Of a DNA stretch of 64,000 nt, positions 42,101 through 47,839 are shown piece by piece. The DNA is from Mucilaginibacter dorajii (GTDB lineage: Bacteria; Bacteroidota; Bacteroidia; Sphingobacteriales; Sphingobacteriaceae). The stretch covers positions 1 through 64,000 of the forward strand of contig NZ_JANTYS010000026.1 of NCBI RefSeq assembly GCF_024808255.1, in the 5' to 3' direction. The notes beneath the pieces were generated by a model. It was not told where the DNA came from and searched no databases. It saw nothing but the letters and a program-made list of their open reading frames with translations. A program made the position numbers and the translations under genes. How positions within the stretch are numbered: the stretch's first letter is position 1; each line of letters starts with the position of its first letter.

Positions 42101-44892
42101 ACCGCAACCGCGTAACGGGTTGGGCTTACGCAGGTGCCACGGCTATATTCTACATAATAAGTGGTATTGGCATTTAAGGCAGGTGTGGTGTAAGTGGTGC
42201 CGGTATGTAATGATGCGCCACTTGTTGGTGTAGCATACCAGTTAAACGTACCGTTTGCAGGTGACGGCGAAGTGATGGCTACGGTAGCCGGGCTGCCCTT
42301 ACAAACTTCTGTTGATGCGGGGTTAAATATTGGCTTTGGATATTGCTGTACAGCGTAATATACCTGTAACGAAGTCAACAAATTAGCGATGCCGGAGCTA
42401 AGCCTGATCTGTAGTCTGTCGTAAGCCGCAGTCGCCGGGATTAAAACAACATAACGGTTAGTACCGCTTAACAATCTTACCGTGATCAGGTTATTATCCA
42501 ATGTATAAGTATTAGCCACGGTAGCGCCGTTTAACAACGATACCTGGATAGCGCTCAGCACGCCAACATCGGCCAAACCAACGGGGCTTTGTAATACCAG
42601 TTTGATGGTATCTTTTGCAAAACCTGCCTGCTGGAACTGAATTGTTTGTTCACTATAGCCGCCCAATAAACCGGCAGTTACGGTTAAAGTTGACGCCGTT
42701 GTTGTATCAGCATCGGTCGCCAGCAATGGATTGGTAATACCGCATAGCACGCAAACACCGTTTACATCATTGGTTTGCTGATTAGCAAACGTACAAGGCG
42801 CGTTATTGTTGATGGTAACGTTAATGGTGATGGCTGTCCTGGCAGCAGATTGGCAACCAGCGGCGTTTACAGCCGCTACATAATAGGTGGTAGTGCTATA
42901 TAATAATGGTGTGATATAAGGATTACCTGTAAATACCGGGGTAGCAGCTGCGGCGGAGGTATACCAGTTATAGGTATTACCCGCCTGGCTATTGGTAACA
43001 GAAATAGTGGCGCTTTGACCGGCTACCACCGTTGAATTATTAGCACTTAAAACCGGGTTGGCCGGTTTAGGGCTTACGGTTACGGTGGCCAGTGCCCTGC
43101 TTGCGCTAATACAACCAGTTACGTTAACTGCTTCGGCATAATAATTTGTGTTGGCATGTAAGGCAGGTGTGGTAAAGTTTACGCCGGTAGCTAATATGGT
43201 GCCACCACTGGAAGCACTGTACCAGTTATAAGTTTGGCCGGCAACCGGGCTGGCTATGGATAAAATAGCTACATCGCCATCGCAGATAGTTACTGTTGGT
43301 GTGGTAATAGTCGGTGCTGCAGGCAGCGGACTAACCGTTGCTGTAACTTTTGTCCTTGTCGGGCTAACGCAGGTACCACCTGCCACAGCCTCGGCATAAA
43401 GATCGGTTGTAGTAGTTAAAGCAGCAGTTGTATAGCTGTTGCCGGTAAATAGTGGGGGACCGCCGGTTGGGGCGGCATACCAGCTTACGGTTACCCCTGT
43501 AACTGCCGCAGCACTAAAAGTAGCTGTTGAACCCGGACATACCGTTGCTGTAGCATTGGCTATAACCGGGGCGGCAGGAATCTGGCTAACGGTAACCACC
43601 ACAGGTGCCCGTTCAGACTCATTAGTACAGCCTATACGGCTTGCGCCTACATAATAAGTTGTGGTTGTACTTAATGCAGGTGTTGTAAAGGTGGCCCCCG
43701 CACCGGCAATTGGCGAACCGCCTGTCGCGGTGGTATACCATGCAAATGTGGTGTTTGTTACCGGGGTTACACTAAAGGTTACGGTACTGCCCGCACAAAC
43801 GGAAGCGCTGTTGGTTACAACAGTGCCAATTTTTACAATCGGACGAGGGATAAGCTTTTCTGCCTCGTATAAATTTAAGGTGGATAATACGTTGGCTACT
43901 AAACTCCCAAGTCTTAGCTGTACCCTGTCAAATAATTTGGCGGGCGCGTAGGTTACAACAACTTTACTAAGGTTTGAGCCAATACTTAATATACCAAGCA
44001 ACTGTACGTGCAGCAGGTTGCTATTTAAAAATACGGCATCGTTATTACTGGTATTGCCATTAAAGGTTAATAAAGATATACTCGACAATACATCAGCATT
44101 TAATAAACTTGTAGGTACTGCTAATGTTAATCTTACAGAATCGCCTAAAACCGAGGTTTGATTAAAGATGATGGTCTGTTGTGCATAAGCCCCCAATACA
44201 TTTACACCCGCATTTAAGGTTGATGCGGTATTGATATTACCATCGATAGCGTTTTGCGGGTTTGCAACACCGCCTATATCTACTCCTAAATTTAAAAGCC
44301 CTGCCGAAATACCGTGCAGTTCATCAAAAGCGGCACTACATGAGGCAACGCTGTTATCGTTATAATAGGCATCATATACATATATACTGCTTAAGGCGCT
44401 TAAAAGCCCGCCATTAAGTGTAACCCTAACCCTGTCATAAACCTGGCCGGGGGTTATGATAACCTCGTATTGATTGTTATTGCTTACCGCGGTAAGTAAA
44501 GTAGCCAAAGTAACCGGGCTACCAATAGCCGAGCCTCCGTTATAAGCCTGTATGGTAACTGCGCCAAGCAAAGTTAAATCAACCAGGTTATCGCCTGTAC
44601 CCAGTTTTATGGTTACAGGTGTACCGGCGGCAACCTTTGCCGATCCGGGAAATATCAGCTCCTGGTAGGTTTGTGCTAATACACCAAGCGTTAAATTTAA
44701 GGTAGATGACGTTTGCAGATTTCCGTCAACCGCGTTGCCGGGGTTGGTTACAACGCACGCGGCACAAAGTAAACCGGGCGTGCTGCTTACCTGCGTAGTT
44801 GCAAAATGATGCTGACCAAATATTTTACTTGAAGAAAATAATAGCAGACATAAAATTTTTATGTACCTGCTAAAGAGAGTAGAAGTTCTCAT
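33181..44892 (-). CDS. giant Ig_7-repeat surface protein with T9SS type B sorting domain
   Basis: A 3903-residue predicted surface adhesin or filament. It starts with a signal peptide ('YIKILCLLLFSSSKIFG'). Then come about 30 Ig_7-like modules of ~80 residues, each with a 'WYT.ATGGTP.FTG' core and a 'TTYYVEA' strand. Seven ~150-residue jelly-roll-like modules ('A.DANSNT.SQL', 'YDRVEVRL') interrupt them. The C-terminal part is an FN3-like domain ('GATGYEVSLDNG') and a gliding-motility/CHU_C type B domain ('NVFTPNGDGNNDLLQVFG', 'YDQWGELQF', 'WDGTYKG', 'PVGVYVYYL'). Type B proteins are secreted through T9SS with PorP/SprF partners, and one follows in the operon. Part of the gene (about 38,080-43,570) is a tandem duplication. 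The function is inferred: adhesion or gliding, as for SprB. The ligand is unknown. Confidence 0.9.
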   Translation of the reverse strand: MRTSTLFSRYIKILCLLLFSSSKIFGQHHFATTQVSSTPGLLCAACVVTNPGNAVDGNLQTSSTLNLTLGVLAQTYQELIFPGSAKVAAGTPVTIKLGTGDNLVDLTLLGAVTIQAYNGGSAIGSPVTLATLLTAVSNNNQYEVIITPGQVYDRVRVTLNGGLLSALSSIYVYDAYYNDNSVASCSAAFDELHGISAGLLNLGVDIGGVANPQNAIDGNINTASTLNAGVNVLGAYAQQTIIFNQTSVLGDSVRLTLAVPTSLLNADVLSSISLLTFNGNTSNNDAVFLNSNLLHVQLLGILSIGSNLSKVVVTYAPAKLFDRVQLRLGSLVANVLSTLNLYEAEKLIPRPIVKIGTVVTNSASVCAGSTVTFSVTPVTNTTFAWYTTATGGSPIAGAGATFTTPALSTTTTYYVGASRIGCTNESERAPVVVTVSQIPAAPVIANATATVCPGSTATFSAAAVTGVTVSWYAAPTGGPPLFTGNSYTTAALTTTTDLYAEAVAGGTCVSPTRTKVTATVSPLPAAPTITTPTVTICDGDVAILSIASPVAGQTYNWYSASSGGTILATGVNFTTPALHANTNYYAEAVNVTGCISASRALATVTVSPKPANPVLSANNSTVVAGQSATISVTNSQAGNTYNWYTSAAAATPVFTGNPYITPLLYSTTTYYVAAVNAAGCQSAARTAITINVTINNNAPCTFANQQTNDVNGVCVLCGITNPLLATDADTTTASTLTVTAGLLGGYSEQTIQFQQAGFAKDTIKLVLQSPVGLADVGVLSAIQVSLLNGATVANTYTLDNNLITVRLLSGTNRYVVLIPATAAYDRLQIRLSSGIANLLTSLQVYYAVQQYPKPIFNPASTEVCKGSPATVAITSPSPANGTFNWYATPTSGASLHTGTTYTTPALNANTTYYVEYSRGTCVSPTRYAVAVTVDDPPAKPVVTPTSATINSGQTTTFKATAATNATINWYTQATGGTVVFTGSTFTTPVLNANTTYYAEAVLGNCVSPDRTVVTVTVIPVVIPNVTVTPPTQAVNAGTSATLTASSTTPGTIFNWYTTPTGGTSIFTGATFTSPAIFSNTTYYAEAVVTATGTKSATRASGSVTVNAISNNPVPCDAAIAQTNTTSGLLCVLCGIGNAGGAIDANSNTFSQLSTPVGLLGGYSQQTLQFANVAHVGDSVIVDLGIPGSLASVGVLSQISLATYNGATYNNDRFSVNGGLLSIRLLSGTSLFRVAFKATADFDRVEIRLNSGVAGVLNALNIYDAAQEVAAPVISANAVATCAGTQTTLTATVPNYVTVKWYTTATGGTPVFTGTTFNTPVLNATTTYYAEASRTSDGCTQGTRTPVTVTVTTTPAAPVVANANATVCPGSTATFNATAVAGVTVSWYATPTGGTPIFTGNNYTTAALTNTTSLYAEAVAGGSCVSATRTKVTATVSPLPATPTIAIPTTTICDGDVAILSIANPVAGQTYNWYSTSTGGTVLSTGVNFTTPALHANTNYYAEAVNITGCTSASRAQATVTVSPKPANPVLAANNLTIAAGQNATISVTNAQTGITYNWYTSAAAATPVFTGTPYTTPLLYSSTTYYVAAVNAAGCQSAARTPITINVTINNNAPCSFANQQTNDVNGVCVLCGITNPVLATDADTTTASTLTVTAGLLGGYSEQTVQFQQAGFAGDTIRLVLQSPVGLADVGVLSAIQVSLLNGATVGSTLTLDNNLITVRLLSGTNRYVVLIPATAAYDRLRIRLNSGIANLLTSLQVYYALQQYPKPVFNPASTEVCKGSPAVVSITAPSPANGAFNWYATPTGGASLHTGTTYTTPNLNANTTYYVEYSRGTCVSPTRYAVVVTVDDPPAKPTVIPPSASINTGQTATFKATAATNAIIKWYTQPTGGTAVFTGSTFTTPALSANTTYYAESVLGNCVSPDRTVVPVTVTPLVIPDVAVAPPTQAINAGTSATLTASSTTPGTIFNWYTTATGGTSIYTGATFTSPPLFAATTYYAEAVVSATGSKSATRASGSVTINAISNNPVPCDAAIDQTNTTSGLLCVLCGINNATGSVDANSNTFAQLSAPVGLLGGYSQQTLRFANTGRAGDTVVVDLGIPGALASVGVLSQISLATYNGATYNNDRFALNGSLISIQLLSGTSRFRVTFKAAADFDRVEVRLNSGVAGVLNALNIYDAAQEVAAPVITANAVTACAGTQTTLTATVPSYVTVKWYTTATGGNPVFTGATFNTPVLNATTTYYAEASRTADGCTQVTRTPVTVTVTPTPAAPVVATANVTICSGSPATFAATPVNGVTFNWYTAATGGTLVHTGNSYTTGALSQTTSYFVEAAGAGSCTSSTRTQVTANVTATPLVPQVAQATVQTCSGSSAVLSASSTQPGVTFNWYTAATGGTPIFTGAQYTTPNLTANTSYYVEAAAGSCVSSTRAKTDVVVNPTPVAPALTVTPANAQISSGQTAVIKATSTTAGATFNWYTAASGGSPIFTGAAFTTPALTSNMTYYVESTLAATGCTSPTRTPVTITVNPIFSTSCDFASTQNFTATGICVGCTVSTPNNAVDIDTTNASQLQLTVGLLGANVSQQLIFGDTGNAGDSVTVKLGLPVSLLTAGVLDGIQIASYNGATYNNDRITLSSNLLHIRLLAGSQTAIIRFAPKGTYDRVEVTLLGGVLSALNSASIYYATKQVDAPKLAASTDNICQGSTATFTVSNARASVTYKWYTAAVGGSLVHTGATFTTGALAATTTYYVESSRTANGCVNPNRVAATANVTPSPVNPVLASNNVEICAGDNATLTVTNAGTATVKWYDAATNGTLLFTGATYTVNPVTTQTYYAEISNGTCTSPARTLGTVKVNARPSKPGVVAADVQVCANSTAVLAVLTPEAGVTYSWYTAVTGGTAAGTGATFTTPAISQNITYYVEASNTTTGCINNGGRTPVNITVSGTLTAPILSAATTQVCSGGSVTVSVNNPVAGLVYNWYTAATGGTPIFTGTTFTANNLLANISYFVEAANSSGCVSSTRAKTDITVLPIPTPPQVTAPAGGLSACDGSTITISITNPQADQVYRWYNFATGGTLLFTGTQFTTPAITATTTYYVEAASAGNCNPSARTPVKVTLNPLPADPTVTASTVPVCAGASATLSVASPQAGITYTWYDSPAMTTVLFTGSTYITGPISTSTNFYVSTANTSGCNSSNLAQVRVNIIPPPSAPVVAGGAPVQTCVGSKATLSIDNPTAGFTYNWYSAATGGTPIFTGTSFTTANLSADISYYADAVNSTGCSSSSRTQVDVHVNALPVAPVVTAQGGSATPSVCSGNSATLTATSVTQGVTFNWYTVAQGGTPVFTGATYVTPPISATTTYYVEAVTTAGGCASSTRTAVQITINNTTAPTPTVDAAGLSVCQNSVATISITNPVAGTTYNFYTVATGGNSVYTGTSFVTPAITQNTTYYVEATDGQNCKPSARLAVNVTIVPQPGTPVPTAATVAVCKGSTATLSVSSPQAALTYNWYSSAAKTTKLFTGATYVTGPINANTTFYVEAANGSCSSSSLATVQVNVNSAPGAPVLVNNAVTDCQGSRATLSISNPQAGFTYSWYANAAGGTPLFTGTDFVTPALSVSATYYAEAINSTGCSSPTRTSATVTVTTAPNAPQVNVPNVAICPGTTATLSATSSANTTINWYANATGGTALATGASFITPSLSNNITYYAEAVNNTGGCASATRTSVTVTIIPALTAPVVSASNTSTSVITFTWGAVPGATGYEVSLDNGATFIAPSSGSAGTTHEVSGLSANQTVTIIVRATGPCGLGANSAVVTATTNNPFGNGIFVPNVFTPNGDGNNDLLQVFGNTIQSLTLSIYDQWGELQFRTTNKSAGWDGTYKGHAQPVGVYVYYLTGLTTDGQPIKMKGTVTLLR
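36855..37305 (-). other. jelly-roll-like CxxC module 7 of the giant protein
   Basis: Most C-terminal of seven related modules (approximate limits; others near 44,360-44,815, 43,850-44,345, 42,345-42,800, 41,095-41,555, 39,600-40,055 and 38,340-38,810). Shared pattern: a start Cys, then CxxC ('ICVGCTV' here, 'VCVLCGI', 'LCVLCGI' or 'LCAACVV' elsewhere), 'A.DAD..T.S.L', 'GLLGG.SQQ..F', 'GDS', 'YNGATYNND', 'LLSGT' and 'DRVE.RL.SGV...L..L.IY'. Module 2 lacks the CxxC. The pattern resembles discoidin-type carbohydrate-binding sandwiches, but I cannot name a Pfam family. Confidence 0.6.
38080..43570 (-). repeat. tandem duplication inside the giant gene, period 2,745 bp
   Basis: Equivalent positions align exactly 2,745 bp apart: 38111/40856 (ACCGGTGTGC), 39617/42362 (ACCTG.AA.GA.GT.A) and 40736/43481 (CAGCTTAC). 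The unit encodes 915 residues: seven Ig_7-like and two jelly-roll modules. The copies differ mostly at third codon positions. The boundaries (near 38,080, 40,825 and 43,570) fall in inter-domain linkers and are approximate. Confidence 0.8.
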
Positions 44893-45184
44893 GCAAATGT
44901 ATTTAAGGTAGGTGCAATTATTACACAGCCTAAAAATACACTTGCATCAAGAAATATTATTAATACATCTTATTCACTTATTTCGCCATGATTAAATACC
45001 GTTCATAATAAACATATCTGTTCATTCTGTTCATTAAAAACTTTCTTACAACCATGCGCTATTTTATTTACGTATATCTTGATAAATACGGTATACGTCG
45101 TTCTGGATAGTAAAATGAGCCAAACATTTTACTGTATATATACCGTATAATAATAACGCAGAATAATGACAAAACATATAAACC
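44893..45184. other. 292-bp divergent spacer with nested palindromes
   Basis: Very AT-rich spacer between the giant T9SS gene and the NACHT/HTH gene. The half nearest the latter carries nested inverted repeats (45086-45148). A CAAATGTA (44894-44901), the reverse of a -7 motif, lies too close to the giant gene's ATG to be its promoter in a standard way. No gene. Confidence 0.6.
45086..45148. promoter_or_regulatory. nested inverted repeats upstream of the NACHT/HTH gene
   Basis: Outer pair: ATACGGTATA (45086-45095) with TATACCGTAT (45139-45148). Inner pair: AGTAAAATG (45109-45117) with CATTTTACT (45125-45133), separated by 7 bp. Both are perfect and nearly concentric, ending 36 bp before the start codon. 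Either an operator for a multimeric regulator or a structured 5' leader. Confidence 0.5.
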
Positions 45185-47764
45185 ATGATAACCTTTTCAC
45201 CAATATTATTTGAAATTCTTAAAGGAAGGGCGTTGGAACGCGCTGACATTAAGAGCATCACCCCCGGTGATTGTAGAGAACTTTCGGCAATGATATTTGC
45301 AGCAACAAAACTTACGGTAAGCGAGACCACCTTGAAAAGGGTATACGGCTTTGCTTTTAGTAAGTTTAAACCTTCTCTTTTTACCATTGAGGTAATGGCA
45401 AAATATTGCGGTTATGTAGGTTGGGATGATTTTTGCATAAACCAGCAAGGCCTTGCTGTAAAGGCCACCAATACCGATATAGATTGGAAAGCATTGAGCC
45501 AAAACGCAGCAAAAATTACCAATTTTACTTTACAGGCCTTAAAAAACCGGTCAGGTATTCCTTATAACCAAACTATTGAGAGAAAGTTTATCAATGATCA
45601 TTTTGATGAGTTCTTAGCCGGCGACTACACCGGAACGGTAATCATGGCACCATCGGGCTATGGAAAAACATTAGCGCTCTGTCATTGGGTAGATGAAAAA
45701 ACCGCTGTTAATGACAATAAAGATATCATACTGTTTTTTAGCAGCAGCGCGCTGATGAACGTTTTTTTAAGCGGCCGGGATTTAAATGACTGGCTACTCG
45801 CTTTGCTCGGTTACTCGTCTGATGACGATGTTGCCGCTCTGTTTGACGTCAATAAGCGGGGCGACGGCAAATTTTACTTTATTATTGATGGTTTAGACGA
45901 ACATATGTTTAAAATAGAGCAATTTCATCTTTTGCTTAACCAGCTTACTAATATCTTTTCCTTTTATCAATCACATAGCTGGTTTAAATTGATCCTAACC
46001 ATGCGTTCATCAAACTGGGTGAACAACCAACACGAATTAGATCCAGATAATGAAAAATGGTTTACCGGTTTTGTAACCGACAGCAACCTGGTTACCAATG
46101 TGCCTTTATTTACACTTAACGAAGTCAGGAATCTTTGTATTAACATCAATCCGGCCATTCAAAACTTTATGGCCATTGATATCGCCAAAGACTTTAATCA
46201 TCCGCTATACTTCCAGTTTTATTACAAGCAGCATAAAGACGATTTTACTTTTGGAATAGCAGATCACATCTGTATTCATGACCTTATCTCAACGTTTATC
46301 CTTAATAAGGTTTATCTGGGTCATTATGCTACAGAAAAAATCATCCTGTTGCGTACCCTTGTCGCCGAAATAGACTTTACAAAAGACTCCTACGATGTTG
46401 ATAAGCTAAAAGTAATTGAACTGCTTAAACAATATAACCATGCTTACACCGAATTGCTAAACATTGGTTTTTTACGGGAGATCAACATAAGCACCGACCT
46501 CATGTTTAAAACGGTTATCCAATTTGGGAACAGCAACTTTTTAGAATACACTATAGCAAAAAACTTACTTTTTGAAAACGAATCAACATTTAACCTTCAA
46601 CTGGTTCATACCATAAATGATAAATTTAATAACAACGAACATAAACTGCCCATTATAAAATGGTGTGTGATGAATGCCGTTAAAAACGGGCAACAGGAAA
46701 GCTTTGCCTTGTTGGCTTATACCCGCCTTAATCCTAAAGAAAAATCAGAATTAGTGATATTTATTGGCGAACTGCTGCTAAAAATGTCATCATCGCCCAT
46801 TTATTCAGAAAGTATTGTGAATTACTTTAAGGCGGATTGTACCGACGATCTGTTCTATTACTTTTTCGGACTTGAATACATCAATCTTGAATATAAAAAC
46901 ACACTGCTTACCCTCCTGAAGTTTGAACTGGCCAATAGTAAAAAGGCGCTTGTTTACACAGCGTTAGCAACTATATCCATATTCCAGCTTGATCTTGCAG
47001 GCATGGACGATAATCTAAAAAAGCTGAGAAGTTTCTCGCCCGAAGATTTTCAGAATTTCGACATTAACCCGTTACATTGCTTAGACGCTATTTACCAGTA
47101 TTTTAAATACGGCATCATCAAAAAAGAGTTCTTTGCCGAGTTAACCAGGTTCTATTTTAATCCTCCGAAACATAAAACCGCTATTCATACATTTAAAGGC
47201 AACGACCTTATTTACCTGCTTGCCGGTTATTCGCTATCCATAACACAAAAACCAATTAAAGTATTGAGGTTCATCAACGCCACTCAAAAAACATGCAAAA
47301 CCTGCTTAGACTCGTCGTTCACGTACCGTTTCTTCTTAAAAGCGATGGCCTCAACCGCTTATTTCTTCCTTTATAGCGAAACAGAGATGTTAAGGATGTA
47401 TGAATCCTTGGCAACCGCCTGCAAACTCAGAGAAAATTTGGCCACCCCATTTATGTATGCGTTTTTGTATGCTGTTAAAATAAAAACCGCAATTATGCTC
47501 AATGATATAGCCAGCATTAATGGCTACTTAACCCAGTTTTATCAAACGTGCGATGAATCGGGCAACAAGCTATCAAAGCTGTTTATTCACTTTGTATTGA
47601 TCAATTGCGAACAAATCAGGATCACCGATACGCAATTATACAGGCAAGTATCTTATAACCATACCAAGCTGCTGCGCGAATGCGGCCTGAGCCCCGAAAT
47701 ATTGGTAAGGCCACTGGAAGAAGAGCCAACGGTATTAAAATTGAATATCAGCACACCATATTAG
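45185..47764 (+). CDS. NACHT-like STAND ATPase with HTH-like N-terminus
   Basis: An 859-residue cytoplasmic protein. Residues ~20-85 ('TVSETTLKRVYGFAFSK', 'FTIEVMAKYCGYVGWDDF') resemble a cryptic helix-turn-helix domain found at the N-terminus of many Bacteroidota proteins. The ATPase core starts near 150: Walker A 'APSGYGKT' (155-162), Walker B 'FYFIIDGLDE' (230-239) of NACHT type, and sensor 'LILTMRSS'. The remaining ~500 residues are helical, with no clear repeat consensus, and would act as the sensor arm. STAND proteins are switches that oligomerise on ligand binding; bacterial NACHT proteins include anti-phage and regulatory members. It is divergent from the giant adhesin operon. The role is unassigned. 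A strong terminator follows. Confidence 0.75.
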   Translation: MITFSPILFEILKGRALERADIKSITPGDCRELSAMIFAATKLTVSETTLKRVYGFAFSKFKPSLFTIEVMAKYCGYVGWDDFCINQQGLAVKATNTDIDWKALSQNAAKITNFTLQALKNRSGIPYNQTIERKFINDHFDEFLAGDYTGTVIMAPSGYGKTLALCHWVDEKTAVNDNKDIILFFSSSALMNVFLSGRDLNDWLLALLGYSSDDDVAALFDVNKRGDGKFYFIIDGLDEHMFKIEQFHLLLNQLTNIFSFYQSHSWFKLILTMRSSNWVNNQHELDPDNEKWFTGFVTDSNLVTNVPLFTLNEVRNLCININPAIQNFMAIDIAKDFNHPLYFQFYYKQHKDDFTFGIADHICIHDLISTFILNKVYLGHYATEKIILLRTLVAEIDFTKDSYDVDKLKVIELLKQYNHAYTELLNIGFLREINISTDLMFKTVIQFGNSNFLEYTIAKNLLFENESTFNLQLVHTINDKFNNNEHKLPIIKWCVMNAVKNGQQESFALLAYTRLNPKEKSELVIFIGELLLKMSSSPIYSESIVNYFKADCTDDLFYYFFGLEYINLEYKNTLLTLLKFELANSKKALVYTALATISIFQLDLAGMDDNLKKLRSFSPEDFQNFDINPLHCLDAIYQYFKYGIIKKEFFAELTRFYFNPPKHKTAIHTFKGNDLIYLLAGYSLSITQKPIKVLRFINATQKTCKTCLDSSFTYRFFLKAMASTAYFFLYSETEMLRMYESLATACKLRENLATPFMYAFLYAVKIKTAIMLNDIASINGYLTQFYQTCDESGNKLSKLFIHFVLINCEQIRITDTQLYRQVSYNHTKLLRECGLSPEILVRPLEEEPTVLKLNISTPY

Positions 47765-47799
47765 TAAAGAATGTAAGAAATCTTTGTCATCCAGTTGAA

Positions 47800-47839
47800 G
47801 ATAAGGGCAAGCCTACTTTAGGCTTGCCCTTATCTTTTT
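47800..47839 (+). terminator. strong intrinsic terminator overlapping the convergent gene's 3' end
   Basis: GATAAGGGCAAGCCT (47800-47814) and AGGCTTGCCCTTATC (47820-47834) form a perfect 15-bp stem with a 5-nt loop followed by TTTTT. It ends the STAND gene transcript. The right arm encodes the last codons of the convergent dehydrogenase gene, whose stop codon lies at 47813-47815. Confidence 0.88.

Noticed and set aside
33809-43951. Many plus-strand open frames of 60-95 codons opposite the giant gene, rich in Val, Ala, Pro and Gly
   Set aside because: They recur with the repeat period of the minus-strand gene and are its antisense reading. They have no signals of their own.
33181-44892. Regularly spaced similar DNA segments that could be mistaken for a CRISPR array or satellite
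   Set aside because: The repeats are about 240-bp coding modules in one intact frame encoding Ig_7-like domains, with no short direct repeats and spacers.
44894-44901. CAAATGTA as a -7 promoter element of the giant gene
   Set aside because: It ends one base before the ATG and has no -33 partner at the right distance.
45064-45387. Minus-strand 107-codon open frame overlapping the start of the NACHT gene
   Set aside because: It is antisense to well-conserved coding sequence and spans the palindromic leader. It matches no family.
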